Notes under the pieces: generated by a model | The model's input: only the letters and a program-made list of their open reading frames with translations | Databases searched by the model: none | Told to the model about the DNA's origin: nothing | Assembly: GCA_914767715.1 (NCBI GenBank) | Contig: OU612066.1 | Coordinates: 22,046,283-22,110,282, forward strand | Length of the DNA stretch: 64,000 nt | Origin: Membranipora membranacea | Lineage: Eukaryota; Bryozoa; Gymnolaemata; Cheilostomatida; Membraniporidae | Reading direction: 5' to 3' | Program-made: the position numbers and the translations under genes | Part shown: positions 10,807 through 24,540 of the stretch, piece after piece | Numbering within the stretch: the stretch's first letter is position 1 | Layout: the number at the start of each line of letters is the position of its first letter

Positions 10807-13800
10807 ATGTCTGACCTAACGATGCCTGCAGCCAGTACCAGTATACAGTACAGCAGCTCTATGGCTAATAACCACAGTCCCTCAGCTCTAAGAGATGACT
10901 GGCCTAAGCCTCACTTTAATATGGATAAGACGATGGAGATTCTCGATCATGATAATCTGGAGATGAGGAAAGTGATGAGAGAATTCTTACGTGATCCTGT
11001 CTTCACTCCAAAGTAAGACTTCAGGGGTAAAAGGTTTCAAACTCGGACTAGGAGCTGCAGCAGAGAGATTTAGTTGCACTCTGTAGTTACATATTGTCTG
11101 TCTTTGATAATATTTGATCATTTGCAGGATTAAAGTTTACATTGGAGGTTAAAGAGCGTCTTTGCACTAGTAAGAATTAACGAAATTTAGTCGTCTTCAA
11201 AATAGTTAAAATAAAGTTCAAAACAGTTAAATTAATGTTTCGCTAATACATACTCATCCAGGATATGCAATCAGAATATAAATTATGTTTGAATATTAAT
11301 ATTCTGTATATAAACTCCAGGTTATATAGATTCTTCAATCACTATATAATTATATAATTTTATGATTCAGATACATCTCATCACTATATAATGTTACTAT
11401 GTAGATATTTCATATCACTGATAATATTATTATGTAGATATAAAATTCCACTAGAAGAGGAGAGGGAGGTAGCCTTACAAAGACTACAGAGAATCTGTGA
11501 TGGCGGATTTATCTCTGTACTCAACTGTAATGACAATCCTCGTAAAATATTCGCTGCTCACGAGCTGGCAGCTGTGGTTGACTCAGCTATGGCTACAAAG
11601 GTGACTGTCCAGTTTAATCTGTTTGGTAGGTACAACAGAGCGGTGGTTATACAGCTGTGACTGGGCGCTTTATATCCCAGTCTGATAATTATCAGTATAA
11701 GTTTTAAGTATGAGTTTAACACATCAAGCTTCCTCAATTCACAATCAAAGTCCTTTAGCTTATAGTATGAGAACTGTTCTACTATCACCATGCGTTCCAA
11801 AATAAAATCACTTACAGAGAAATTCATTCATCGCTTGCTTTTACAACTAGCAATGCACAGCAAGCAGTTTATACATTAGTTTTCTGTTGTCAGCATGACA
11901 AGCACTGCACAGCCTTTGTCATGTAATGTTGTAGTGAGATTCACTGCCCTTCTACTGTTAGTATCACAGAACCTGTTGTTGAATGAGGGAGATAAACTTG
12001 GGTTAATCGACTCATGAATTCAGGAGCAAGCATTGAATATTTCATGCCATGACCAGAATCTGTTTTTCTCACATCTCTTGCTCATATCATACCACACCAT
12101 CTCATTGTGACCTTTCTTCTATATATTATTGCCAACTTCATATGATCTGTACCCAATTAACTCCCTCACAGTTCATTTCTGTATCATTATCATATACTAA
12201 TAACTCATATTATCTAATAGGAGGTAGTTCAGTTGGTTAGAGTGCCGTCCCTTCAGCATGAAAATATTGAAGGTCGTGGGTTCAAATCCCACTGCAGTCT
12301 ATTGACTATTGGGGTTTGGTTGGCCCCCAGGTGTGTTCCCACCTGCCTGCAAACAGAGAGCAAATGGGCGCAGATGTTGCAGCCTAGCCCCTAAGGCAAC
12401 TGGTATTTTGACGCCGATACTTCGGGACGTGGCGTGTGATATGACTTCTGTTTTTACCATTTTAATCAACCATTTTTTATCTGAATATCAGGGGTACAGT
12501 GTTAAAGCTTGGTACAGAGAGACATCACAGTAAACTCCTCAAGGGAATCGATACTTTGGAGGATGTCGGCTGTTTCGGTCTGACTGAGTTAGGATATGGT
12601 AAGCAAAACTAAAACTAGATATTAATAATATATGCTGCAAATTGCTACTCTATGGATGAAACTCTTTTCTAATCCTGTAAATTATTACGGCACCTCTATT
12701 ACTAGTTACCCAAGTAATTTTCTGTAGTCCATTACCAAGCTTCAATCATTCCAAACTTGAGTAATGCTGATTGTATCAATTTGTGCTAAAGTTTGTCACT
12801 TGATATACAAGCAAGCCTCATATCCTGAGTCAGCACCTGGACTTTTATTGATAAGTGATGTACAATGGCAAGCTATAGATTTGGAGTTGCCTCCTACTTG
12901 AGTAACTCTAACGAGTCCACTTCTTCTTTATTTAATAATCAGGTAATAATGCAGTGGAGATGGAGACTACAGCTATATATGATAAGAAGACATCAGAGTG
13001 GATAATAAACAGTCCTACCACTGTACCTCAAAAATACTGGATCACTAACGGAGCTGTACATGCTAAACATTGTGTGGTATTCGCCAGGTGTGTACCTCTA
13101 CTTCTGAATAATATACTGGTCTATATATCAGAAACGTGTTAAATCTCCGGTTACAAGTGACATCAGTTTAATAGACCACAGGGTGGGTATTAATGTGTTT
13201 TGTGAACTGAACACCTCAGTGATAGTTTGTATATAAATTATTAGTGATTCTATTCATAGTATAATTTAATTGGATCACGGATATCCACAAATATTTTACT
13301 TTAATGTTGACCATGTCTTTTTTGGATATCTGTAATACTGCGTTGGAAGCTGATTTAATTCTGATGTTATCCAGGGGGGAGCCTCATCAAATAACTTGCC
13401 AAACTTTAATGATCACAATTGATTAAGTACATCACTCTGTTGTCTGATTTGTTATATTACAGTGTATATATTTTCTCTCCCAGTCTGTATCATCATATTC
13501 ATCATGGTTATATTACGGTATATTTTATAACTTCCCTCCCACCATTCTGTATGATTATTGTTTCATATTATGATAGATTGATGGTAGATGGTATACATGG
13601 TGTGGCAGTCCGAATCAGAGATGAACAACTTAAAACTATGCCGGGTAGGTCACTCCCCCCCCCCTCCTCTAACTTTTGCTCCAATTATATGATCACTATT
13701 CATGTTGATAATGGATATATTCTATCTAGATGAAGTTTGGAAACATGTAAACGTTTGTTAACTTAAATTATCCCAAGCCATATGGTAAAAGTATATGGGT

Positions 13801-14663
13801 TCTGAGATGAGGTGGATGTATAGTAAATATAGGAGACAAAATCTTTAAGGGACCACTTTGCATTCACGTATAGTTCTTCTTTAGGACGAGGATACACTTT
13901 TTGTATTGAATTCATTTATTTATATATGATTCATATTTTAAGGTGCGAGGGTGGAGGATATGGGTTATAATATGCAGCTCAATGGACTAGATAACGCTAA
14001 ACTCATATTTGACAATGTCAGAGTACCCAGAGAGAATCTGCTCAAAAAGTTCTCCGATGTAGATGAGGATGGTGTATTCTCTTCTCCTATAGCTGGAGGC
14101 TGCGCCAGGTAAGAGCAGATACTACTATTAACTCACGGGTCGACTGTCACCAGAAATTAGTGTTATATTATATCCCAATATGTTATATAAATATATACTT
14201 TATTATTGCCGGTCAATAAACAGTTACCGATGTTTTAATTTATTGATGATCCCTCACACTATGATATGTGCTGACACTTAATTCTCAGAGTAGTTTATTT
14301 TGAGATAGAGAGAGAGAGAGAGTCAGCGTTTCTCTGATATCCCTGTATTATTGATATATTATTGATATTATGTTATATATATTATATAATATTACATGTA
14401 TTATGTATTATATTATTGATTATTGTATTATTATTGTATTATTGATATATTACACCCTCTGCTGACAGCTGAGCTAATCTGTATCTGATGACTTACTTAG
14501 TTTTCTCCCCCTTGTAGGTTCCTGACAGTAGCGGATCAGCTCTTATCAGGATGTATATGTATAGCTTCTATGTCTCAATGTGTGGCTAAGGCAGCATTAG
14601 CTATAGCTATGAGATACGCTGCTACAAGATTTACTGTTGGACCTACAGGAAAACCAGACTACT
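10807..14663 (+). pseudogene. Peroxisomal acyl-CoA oxidase (plant ACX2/3-like), copy 1, 3'-truncated after exon 7
   Basis: Seven plus-strand exons join in frame: 10807-11012, 11438-11629, 12492-12598, 12943-13087, 13577-13644, 13943-14108, 14518-14663. The product starts MSDLTMPAASTS and has the acyl-CoA oxidase/dehydrogenase fold: N-terminal helical part ([15 protein letters not shown]), flavin-loop motif [19 protein letters not shown], beta domain ([32 protein letters not shown]) and the start of the C-terminal helical domain ([17 protein letters not shown]). This family oxidises acyl-CoA to 2-enoyl-CoA in peroxisomes, producing H2O2. The next exon ([20 protein letters not shown], present in copy 2) is missing: after 14760 the sequence jumps to TRIM-upstream DNA. 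The catalytic C-terminal half is therefore lost and the copy is probably inactive. The exon 2 donor at 11630 is chosen because it alone keeps frame into exon 3. Confidence 0.85.
12220..12450 (+). mobile_element. tRNA-headed SINE in ACOX intron 2 (unit 1 copy)
   Basis: Pol III internal boxes are clear: A box TAGTTCAGTTGGTTAG (12226-12241) and B box GGTTCAAATCC (12279-12289) with a perfect GTGGG/CCCAC T-stem. The acceptor stem (GGAGGTA with TGCAGTC) pairs poorly and the middle is long, so this is not a working tRNA. A GC-richer body follows. The same insertion is present at 45560-45790, so it predates the duplication. Confidence 0.75.
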
Positions 14664-16114
14664 GTAAGTGTCCACATATAGGTCAAAGAAACTTGAGTTT
14701 TTTCTCGTGAGTCCTAAATTCCGATTCAACACAATATACCTAAAGCTTCTCATAAGTAAATGAACAGTAGAGCAGTCAAACACCGCTAGAGACCCTGGTT
14801 TTGCAGTACAGCTGTTATTTATTATTTAGTGAATATTAACTCTAGTTAGAAGTTGTCATCCGATATTTTCAGAGATAATATTTACCCGTGTGTTACCAAT
14901 GCATGCTGACTATTCTGCTCATGTAGAATAGTAATACAGATGTTTTATTATAAGAACTCAATTCTTCTCTCAGAAAATCTTGACTGCTCACTAGCTTGAG
15001 TTTGATCTGCAAACACCTAGCAAACCCAAGATGTAAGACTTAGTAACGTATCAGGTTGCCCATTTCTATAATTATCCGCAAATATTCTGCCAATATTAAT
15101 AAGTTAGTCATGAGTTGTGCACTAATCAATCATAGTGATGGTGGTAATCATTTATTAGTACCTATATTAAGACACACACAAGGTGTATTAGCACTAACCT
15201 AACCTGAGTAATCCCACCCTGCAATGCAACTTACCAAGTTCGAGTAAAAATGATCGTTCCTGGTGTTACACTGCTGTGCGGGATTCCAAATTACTTGGTC
15301 TTCAACACCTGTCTGGACTTGCAAACTACAGCAACCAACAAAAAGTGACTCCATCTTTCACTCGAGATTTCAGCGGTATGGTTGCTCAGTCTAAGAGGAT
15401 GAAGTTATGAAGCCACATGAGAAGCTATCGATTGTATCGTGTTCTCTCTCACAGAAAGTAACCCCCACCCCCGTCCACCTTCCAATGAGTATGTATAGGA
15501 ATCTTAGAAAAACTGGATACTCTATAGATCAGACCCAGTATTATATTTGTGTTTTTCTGGTTAATTAATTGATCAGATAGCAATTAAAGCAAGCCGCGGA
15601 AATGGGAGTAGGTTTGACACCAGCAGTATTAAGAACAGAGGTAGTCTGATCAAATGAGACTAAAAGATAAATAACTATTCTAACGGGGATTAAAGCAAAA
15701 TGACTGTATGTTAGAGATTTTAAACTGCAACATAGATAACCACTCTTACAGTTTTGTTTCGCTTATTTGACAGGCTATTAAGTTCAGGCCGTTTAACTTA
15801 TTACACAGCAGTCTGCAGTCAAAACTTGAACAAGGAAGTTAGTAACGAGCAGTAGAGATCTAGATAGAACTACACACAGAGTTTACAGGACACAACTGTT
15901 GAGAAACAACAGGTCAGTAGTATGCTATGCAATACCATTCATCATTTAGTACTAGATGTTAAAATTTTAAATACATGTATCCTAATGTTGATTTACACAG
16001 GTCCAGCTCACAGTGGGCTTTCTACCAATAAAATCTGGTGTTATAACAACAGTTTGCTGCAAGTGTGAATCAAAACAGTCTTCTCATTTTATTCTCTTGT
16101 TCGCTGCCCCATCC
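14664..16114. other. ACOX-TRIM intergenic spacer, unit 1
   Basis: No gene recognised. The left junction (about 14760-14790) is where ACOX exons 8 onward are missing relative to unit 2. From 14792 onward it matches 50189-51450. A piece (15700-15920) recurs at 61018-61230. Confidence 0.7.
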
Positions 16115-16208
16115 TAGATCAAGATTGATCTAGTTTGTAAGCGGTTGAGTTTTCCCCCTCTATTGGCATGACTCTGTCGCTGGCAAAGTGGACTAAACTT
16201 GATTTAGA
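16115..16208. mobile_element. Short MITE of the AAGTTTGATC-YAGTTTG family
   Basis: Left end CTAGATCAAGATTGATCTAG and right end AAAGTGGACTAAACTTGATT are imperfect inverted copies of a terminal sequence also seen at 23153, 24541, 35781, 52482 and 55573. It overlaps a 67-codon open frame at 16168-16371, which is better explained as transposon DNA. Confidence 0.55.
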
Positions 16209-17300
16209 GTCTAGACCCTTCCCTGGAAACAGTGATAAAGTTTCAACTGTAGTAAACAAAAGCCATTTCGATTCTAAGGAGGTTATGGATGGTGATGTGC
16301 GCCTCCCACGAATCTTTTACACCCTTTGGCAAGCAAATATACCTTTGGGAGGCAAGACAGGCTCGACTTGATATTTTAGTTCTAGGTATTGTTAAAGCAA
16401 TATTATTATGTTGATCGTTGGCTCATGTTTTAGGGCTCCACCAGGTAGCACAACATCACGCAAGAGAAATGGCCGTCACCGTAGCAGAAGATACAAACCA
16501 CCTGGTTACGTGTGGTAACTGCCTTGAAGAGGAGGGGTTTATCCACAACCCTATGTTTTACCCTGTACTCATGTCTGCTGTGAGACTTGTCTGAGGAGAC
16601 AACTCAAGAAGACTGATGTAATCGAATGCAGAGTTTGTCAGTAAGTAACAGGGTCATTGAGCATCTTATGTAACAGATTCCTCCAAAGACAACAGTCCAA
16701 TAACGCTCTGATTTAGATTCATTTCAACAACAACAATATTTCAGATTGTTGTCTATGTTCAAACAGATTCAGCTTAGGAAGCTTGATAATTAACCCTATG
16801 GGTCTGTAGCTAACTGTAAAACATTCTTTCACCTAGTTTCGCTCTGCCCAAGATGGTTTGCCTTGTAGTGTTTGTGGGATTAATGTTGGGATAGTTGAGG
16901 TGGGTGGTCTGGAGGGATAATGGTGGTGGATTGAGTGGCTTGATGGTCTAACTGTGATCGGTGGCAGGATTGCGTTGGGCAGATGGGAAAGAGACGGTAT
17001 TTCTTATAATATCCTCAAATTGCAATTGCAGTATTAATCAACTAATCAATATGATTTATGCACAAGTTGTTATGATTTGTAGAAACAAGTTCAAAGTGGT
17101 GATAGACAATCTTCCCTCAGCATTAGAGAATGTCCCTCCAGCTACATACTGTGAGCCGTGTGAGAAAAGTGGAAAACTCAAGATGACTGCCAACACTTAC
17201 TGTCTGACCTGTGAACATAAGTACTGTGCTGCTCATCAGAAGGTAAATACTAATCGAGAACCTGTGGCTGTGTGTCTGTTAGGCAATTCAGAGAACTTAT

Positions 17301-17620
17301 CTTGTAATTTGAACGGCATTATAAGCGAGAGCTATGCTGTGTTTTTATATAATAAACAGTGTAAGTTGTATAATTCGAATCCTGTTAATGTGAAATTCCT
17401 GTTAATTCAGACACCAGAGGTTGGTCCCAGCTCAGCCAATGGTTTGTACACCCTGTTAATTCTAAGTTGTAATTGTGATTCGAAGTTGTGCTCTCTGACC
17501 AAAGTAGAAAGTAACTCCATTTTCAGAGATTCGCTTTTGCCAAATCAGACAAAGGAAGTGATCATGATTTTGGATTTAGCACTCGTTAACAAAGCTGTCG
17601 ACCCTGCTTACCCAATTTAG
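17301..17620 (+). other. Unexplained intronic open frame, TRIM copy 1 (one of three)
   Basis: About 100 codons (IISESYAVFLYN... to VDPAYPI) open inside the intron after B-box 1. It also stays open at 26411-26741 (followed by read-through) and 53677-53988. No family recognised. Few differences separate the three copies, so openness may only reflect recent duplication. It could be an old transposon ORF or an alternative exon. Confidence 0.3.
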
Positions 17621-20600
17621 CGGTTACTACTGTTCACTCAGTCATCAGTGTTCTATTTCTATTATAACTTGCATAGCACAACACTACAAAAAGAAATTTC
17701 TTCATGTCGAGAAGAAAGTCCGTTTTACAAATACGCAACACATTCGTTGAACATTCCCGCGAGCTGGCATTTTAGTAATTAGAACAATTCATAATTAGAA
17801 ACAACTTTTCGGGTCCGCTGGAGTCTGAATGAAGTGACTTATACTGTGATAAATAAATAACTCCGGTGATAGCTAAGTGTAAAGGGAGGAAGAAACCTTC
17901 ACTATATGTAATAAATATTTAAATACTTGTGTCATTACAGCTTCACGTTGAGCTAAACTAGCATCATGAGAGTTAGAATATAAAGGAGTACATGAGATCG
18001 TCCTCCACAGTAGAGCGGCAGAAGTTCTGTGAGACCCACAAAGATCAAGTTGTCTCCCTTGGCTGTTCAAAGTGCTTGAAGGTTTACTGTGTCAATGTGT
18101 GTCTTCTGTTGGCCTTTACCAAAATGGTGAGTGACAATTCAAACATGAGACCTGTGATATGTTAACCGTATCTCAAAAGAGTATTTGAGACATTGCACCC
18201 TTCTGGGTTAGTTGTCTCCTCATTGAAACTGAGGAGGTAACTCCTTGCGTATCTATCAATCGTTGTCAGGGGTGTATTTTTATTTTGCTTGATTTATTGC
18301 GAATTCATAGTGGAATGGAGTGCTTTTGCCGTAACACTACCGAAATATTATCTTCCTAACAATTTTTAAATAATGAATAGGTTAAATGAGAGGATTTTGA
18401 GCAAAGATTGGATTTTCTAAAAACAACTTAGTAAAAGACCCTAGTATTGAAACCTAGACATACATGACCTACACCTAGATCTAGAGTGTTTTATCCTCTA
18501 TCACAACCACCCTTAACAGACCAAGACAAACTCTGGTTTTTACTAAAAAAGCAAATTAGAACTTCTTGACTGAAAGAAATTGTCCAAACACATTGTAGAA
18601 GCTTAGTTTGCAGCTCAGCGCTGCTCAGTAGAAGGATGGCAAGAAGGGCAGAAGTGTATAGGAACCTTGTCCTCAATTATCAAGAATTCTCCACCAATCC
18701 AGGAAACACTGTATGAGAGCAATAAATATGAGCAATCCACCATATTCATGCCTTTATCCAATTACATTTATTTCCATATCTATAACCCCTCTAGGCTCTA
18801 ACCACAAGCTCATGTCTCTAAAAGAGCTCTCAGTTGAGGTGAAGAGGTTACTGGAGCCTAAGAAGAAGGAATGTGAAGAGTTGTTTGATAAATGGTCAAC
18901 TGTGATGAAGGAGGCAGCGGTCACTCTGTCTAACTGGGATACAGAAACTGAGGAAGGAGTCAGACTTATTGATGACATTGAGGAGAAACAGGTTGGTGAT
19001 CACTGCCATATTAACAAAATAATACAGATTATCCCTTAATTCAACATAAGAAGGTATTGCAAGAGAATACAAAATGTTATAGATGAATTGGTAAGGTAGC
19101 AAAGTTTTACCAACTAATTCAACTGAGTTACGCTTCAGGATATTTTATAGCTCAAACTTCAAAGTTGAAAAGCATCGAGGCATATAAACTGAATAGGCTT
19201 AACCATGGACTTTATCAGCTCTCAGTTCATTTGGGGCTTAAATACTCATAATCTCAGTGTTAGTGAAGTTCTGTGGTCAACAAAATAGGCTGTGAACCTC
19301 ATTAGTTTGTGTTTATATTTATAGATAAAAGATATCAGAGAGAAATATGGAAAGTTGAAGGAGGAGTATATCACAAACAGAAGCAGCACTAAAGATAAGC
19401 TAACAGAATACATAGAGAAGGATGCTCGACTAAAACTCACTGAGTTTCATGAACAGATCAAGATTTTCCGGTCGGATGTATCCAGACTAAACTGTGTAAG
19501 TGATTTAAATTTTCAGGTTGCGGAACAGTCACTAATAAAGCCAAATGATGTTAGGTCATTACTTAAAGTGTCAGTCCTATTAAATGAGTGGATATATAAC
19601 CCCAGTAAATCGAATATTGTGAGTTCATAGGGCAAATAAAAATCATGAAAAAATAAAAATTGTGGAAAATAGCATTTTAATGTTTTTAAATATTTTATCA
19701 AGGATCATAATAGACCATAGTGATCAGGTGGAGGCAATAAATCACTATGAACCACTATGATCCCAATTTTCAGACTTTGCAACGGTTTTACTGCAATAAG
19801 GTTCACAGGCTGTTTTATTTCATATGCCCTAATGACCTTTCAGTCTGAGATCTTTAAAACCATACCAAATATGGCCTAGTAGGACTGTCACTTTAACTTC
19901 CTAGTAAGAGACTGATTTGAATCTGTCAGTTAGCTTCTCTGACATTAGACTACGAATATTTAATTGCTAGTCTTAGAAAGGAGTATATAATTGTTTCGAA
20001 TCATTGGTGACACTGCAACTGATGAGTAATGCGTCTAAGTTGTCCCCTCATTGTTATTGAGGAGGTATCTTCCATACAGTCGCACAAATTAATATACAGA
20101 TCATGGTCTCTTGATTCCACCAAATGGGAAACTTGCATGTGAGTATTCAAATATCAGAGTTATTAATTGAGAAAGTAATATCTGCTATAAGCATTTATAT
20201 TTCTTCCCTTTCTAATCTGACAGGTTGACTTGCTGCGAACAAAGAAGGAATTGGAAGCTAAATTTAGAAATATGACTGATGATGGATTCCATGGTCTGGT
20301 GGTAGAAAACCAACAAACGATCAAAACCATTGGTTAATAAATAATTTTATAACAGTTTACCCATCAAGTGACCTATATCGTTCATACAACGATATCACTG
20401 TGTGTTAATATACTATCCTAACAGAGAATAGGATAAATTCTGGTAAAAGGAAGGCTCATGACAAAAATATTTACTTGGATAAGTGATGATAGTCTTATAT
20501 TGCTAGATTTGTTTAAACTCTCTCGGATACACACAATTGGTGAAAGATATAATATAACTTTGTTTCAGATTCTGACACCACAGAGATTAGCGCTGCTCTG

Positions 20601-20942
20601 GTACCAACAGACCACTTTGCGATCGGTGATGATCTCATGAGAAGTAGAAAACCTCCAACATCAATACGGCTGGTGAAGCGGCTGACATTAAATAACCGTT
20701 GTTACACATCATGTAGTTATAAAGGTGTGACTTATGTAGGTCTCCTCAGCGGCTCAATCAACAGAATAGATGGAGCTGGTAACAATACAGCAGACTTTAT
20801 CAACCTACCCAAATGTACCATCACCATAAGAGCTCATCAGGATCGACTCTACATTCTCATATACGGACAGCCTTACAAGATTTATGTCTACGATTTAAAT
20901 GGTCAACAGATCACATCCTGGGATCACACTGACCGCAATGGT
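17319..20942 (+). repeat. TRIM segment duplicated at 26418-30030
   Basis: From GCATTATAAGCGAGAGCTAT onwards, the intron and exons from after B-box 1 through the first part of the propeller are nearly identical to 26418-30030, in the same orientation. The same segment is missing from unit 2, where 54075 joins directly to the equivalent of 21676. Confidence 0.9.
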
Positions 20943-21111
20943 GCCTGTTGACAGATGATTTTTTCATAAGACTGGCTACTGCCCATACAGAGCTCCACTT
21001 TCTCTGTAGTGGCTGAAAGGTGGTGTATACTCTCTAATCTAACGCTTTATGAGATGGTCTAATGCAAGGGATAAATAAAAACCTTCATAATAATATGCTT
21101 TGTGCAGTTAT

Positions 21112-21146
21112 GAGTTGTCCTCTCATTGATAATTTTGTGACAACTC
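21112..21146. repeat. Small hairpin element GAGTTGTC...GACAACTC
   Basis: Eight-base inverted ends enclose a short AT-rich loop. About 100 bp including the downstream flank (ATGATCGGCCATTTTGG) recur at 32546-32640, showing this is a dispersed repeat. Related GTTGTCTCCTCATTG-type stretches occur at 18208, 20040, 27311 and 29130. Confidence 0.6.
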
Positions 21147-21289
21147 CTATACAGGAAATGTATGATCGGCCATTTTGGATAATGCAGACAACAGCCACTT
21201 GATTGCACCTCCCTAAGTAATAGTAGTAGTTTTTATTTAGCGTAGGCCTAACCAAATGATTATTGAAATAATACTATTATACTTACTCA

Positions 21290-21665
21290 ATTACTATAGT
21301 TAGACTTCAGTGTACATGATTGCATACCCTCACTGCAGGGAACACTTGGACTTGGCTGACCCAATGAACTCCGCATAAAGCTAGCAAGGCCAGAGCTGCA
21401 GCGGTTGGTGGCAGCGTCCTCCTGTATAGAGTTATAACCATAGTGTGTTTTGTCTATGGTTATAACATACAGTAGGGTTCTTTCATCTGCATGCACCATG
21501 TTGGTGTACATACAGAAGACATCCATTATTTTAAGTCATGATCCGAAGAGACTATGTGATCAGTTGAGGTCGAAATGACTTTTGGTTCTGGATGAGATTG
21601 GAACCCACACCCGGTTGGTCAACGGGCAGACGCACTTTCCGCTGAGCCAAACTGACTGATTCTGC
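21290..21665 (-). mobile_element. tRNA-headed SINE on the minus strand
   Basis: On the minus strand the A box TGGCTCAGCGG (plus 21639-21649) and B box GGTTCCAATC (plus 21596-21605) sit at tRNA-like spacing and are followed by a ~300-bp body. The open frame at 21287-21526 lies inside this body and is not a gene. The left limit is approximate. Confidence 0.6.
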
Positions 21666-23152
21666 CTATTTTAAAACACTCCAATAATGAATGACCATAA
21701 AACACTACTTTGTAAAAATCAGTAGAATTACTCTGACTCTATACATGATCAAAAGGTGCCTCAAATCTTCATACTGATGGCGTAATGCATCCTAGGAAAT
21801 ATCACCTTCTAGAATGACCAGCAAGGTAGCATAAACTGAACTGGCAATTTGGCAGTGACATATTTTTCTTAACCAACAGACCGGCAAGCAATGACTCTAG
21901 TGTCTAGGTTGACAGAGGACTGAAGCTATCGAGATTAACTTCATTACAGGCCCTCGCAGTTCACCGAAAATAACCTCCATCTGAACTTTATATTTATTTA
22001 TCCAGGTTTCCAAACCAGGTCCAGTGACTTAATATCAATATAGTTCATGCTTCAAATACACCCTGACTGCTAAGATGGCTCCTAACTGGAATAAAGTTGG
22101 TGATTATCTTGTCCATGGCAGAGAATTTCTTACCGACCCTATGAAGAAAAGTATATTGGAAGTTGATATCGACTTTACTCCTGGAAAGTTCACAATAATT
22201 CTATCACCTCTCTCAATGACTATTCCAGCTATATCGGTGAGAGTTTAAATATATTTTCCAAATCGATTGCACTTTGGCTTCAGTAATTACAACAAATTTG
22301 CTGCCTCGCTCATTTGATCTTTGCCAGGCTAGTTGAATACTAATGATATTGTATATCTTAATTGTAGCTAGAAGATTTGGACATAACTATTCATACAATA
22401 CAGGCATTTGAGAGTGATGAACATGTTGTAATTCCACAGCAGGCTATTGGCAGCAAGTAGTTCCACATTTTACCAAGGTATGGAGATTTAACAAATTGAT
22501 GCACAATGTTGATCATTTCATTGCAATCACGTACTAAGTTACCATCATTACCGGTCAAGTCCCTGAAAACAAACCATATAATCCGCATATAAATGGCGTT
22601 TGGCCGAGGAGAGGATAACTCTCGTCTGCATTTATAAGCAAATCATACAACACAACAAGGAGCTTACTCCTTGAATGAACAAAACTCAAAAAGCCTAAAA
22701 CCAGTCATTTTTGTTCTGGTGCAATGTATTCATCTGTATTTGAATAACTCAATGTGAGTTCAGATATTCATTCTGATGTTATCTGTGATTAGACCTTTCT
22801 TTTAGCAATAAGAAAGGTCAGGTGTTTAGTATAAGTCATACTCTACCCACTTCTGGTGATGGCGGATTCAAATCTTACAAAGATATGAAGAGATATTGGA
22901 AGAATACATACGGATACAGATTACCTGACTCTGATGAGAACTTGCTCTACTATCAAATCAACTTCAAACTCATCGGAAGCAAGTTGTTCACGTATCCTTA
23001 TGATGACCACTAATTTAACTGGAATTCACATTGACAGTGTTTTCAGCGGGTTTCAACGTGGCAAGTGGAAGCGGCTGATTTGAAAAGCTTTTGAGCAGAT
23101 TTCAATATAGTTCTAGATTTTGGCTTGTTGATGTGCTTTTGTCTCCCTGGCC

Positions 23153-23262
23153 ATCAAGTTTGATCCAGTTTGCCTGCATTCCAGTTGCTCCCCTTCCCGT
23201 GGTCACGCCAGCATGACTAGTGGGGGGGAGCAACTCCTACTGCAGGCAAATAGGCCTAAATT
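23153..23262. mobile_element. MITE of the AAGTTTGATC-CAGTTTGCC family in DUF4708 intron 3
   Basis: Left end ATCAAGTTTGATCCAGTTTG...CCTGCA and right end TGCAGGCAAATAGGCC are inverted, with an inner pair GTTGCTCCCC / GGGGAGCAAC. The same insertion is in unit 2 at 55573-55683. Confidence 0.65.
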
Positions 23263-24540
23263 CGTCTACACTGGCTGATAGCAGATATACCTTTCCTTGT
23301 TTGTTGAATGTACCAAACGAATATGTTGAATGTCTGCTACGGTAGGATACTGATAGAACAGGAGTTCCTTCCTTCCAAATATGATTCAATACATTGCTAT
23401 ATTTTATTATATTACGTTTTTTTCCTTAGCTTTGTTGAGACAGATATCCCTCAGTTTGTGTGAGACGGTCAGGCTATATCTGTCAGATAAAGGACAGACA
23501 GGCCCTGTGTGATACCTTCATCTCTGATAAACGTACTCTGATGAAGTCTGTATGTGGTGTGAAGATATCTTTATCCCGTAATGCTCACAACGCTACTCCA
23601 CAGCTAAATTTGGTGAGAAGTTGAAAATACAAAAAAAACTCCACGGTAATCTGATCTTGTGTTTTGTTATGTAAAATTGACACTGTCTTAAAAACCTTGA
23701 GATTGAAAGCACAAAATCCCAATAGAGCCCTCGTAGCAGTCACATAACTCTATCCTCTTCTGTTCTAGTTACCCAGTAGATTTAACACTGTGCCAGTTGT
23801 CTGTAAGACCAGCAGTTCATCATACGCAATAATCTAGCAGGATAAAAAATCAGCCGAGACTCACAAAGAACAGACAACTTCTACTACAAGTGACTCCCTC
23901 AATCTGACTAAAGAAACCGTTGTTACTTTACCAGATGATGAAATCAAAGGTGACTTGCTAAATTCACCATTTTTTAGAAGTGCCTTGTTTTTTCTACATG
24001 CCTGCTGCTACCTCCATTTATCTGGGAATTTATACTTGTACGGCTTTTTTACTGATACGAAGTTGATGCTGATAGGATTCTCATTGTAGTTTATGTAATT
24101 TCAAGGATCAAAATTAGGCTCTTCAGGACCAACGAAGATGAAGCCTCAGATCCCATCATTCCTGATGAAGCAGAGGTTAAAGAGTAAGACCTTCACCAAT
24201 GACCTCTCTGTGACCTCTGCTGTCAGTACTGCTTCTACTAATCATCAACTAGGAGGGATAAATCTCAGATTTGCAGATAAACTCTCAACTAAGAATCCTG
24301 TCACTCCGCTGTATATGAAAAATAACAGTAAGTAGAAGTTTGGTAGTGCGTTTCCACTTAATTACACCTAAGCCTTACTGTGGAGAAACCCATTGAACCC
24401 TATTGTACATTTCTCCCTACAGTCGGTAGATCTAGGGCTACATGTTACACACTGGTTGCTGATACCGATATGATTTAGGTTTGAAACTTCTGACTCATTT
24501 CGCCGAATATTGTGTTGAGAGACAAAACGTGATTGTAGAT

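Larger units (their letters stand above)
16469..20951 (+). pseudogene. TRIM-like RING/B-box/coiled-coil/propeller gene, copy 1, frameshifted
   Basis: Exons by homology with the other copies: 16469-16640 (RING), 17083-17242 (B-box 1), 18016-18126 (B-box 2), 18795-18991, 19325-19495 and 20224-20332 (coiled coil, Lys/Glu-rich), 20569-20951 (start of an NHL/propeller-like domain, SYKGVTYVGLLSGSINRIDG). TRIM proteins are usually RING E3 ubiquitin ligases. The RING exon has lost one T in its T-run after CCTATG (about 16553): unit 2 reads MFLPCTHVCCETC, copy 1 runs into a stop. B-box 2 has lost one C (GTGTCAATG versus GTGTCCAATG). Downstream coiled-coil exons remain open. After about 20942 homology to copy 3 stops and the frame ends at 20951, truncating the propeller. 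The B-box 2 acceptor is inferred from frame and is weak. Confidence 0.8.

Noticed and set aside
12220-12300. A tRNA gene in ACOX intron 2
   Set aside because: A and B boxes and the T-stem are good, but the acceptor stem does not pair and the middle is too long; a GC-rich SINE body follows.
12309-12533. 74-codon frame running into ACOX exon 3
   Set aside because: It reads exon 3 in the wrong frame; the correct frame gives [15 protein letters not shown] and is consistent with both copies.
16168-16371. 67-codon frame duplicated at 52536-52739
   Set aside because: It overlaps the right inverted end of a short MITE family found elsewhere in the window; conservation reflects recent duplication.
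21287-21526. 79-codon minus-strand frame
   Set aside because: It falls in the body of a tRNA-headed SINE.
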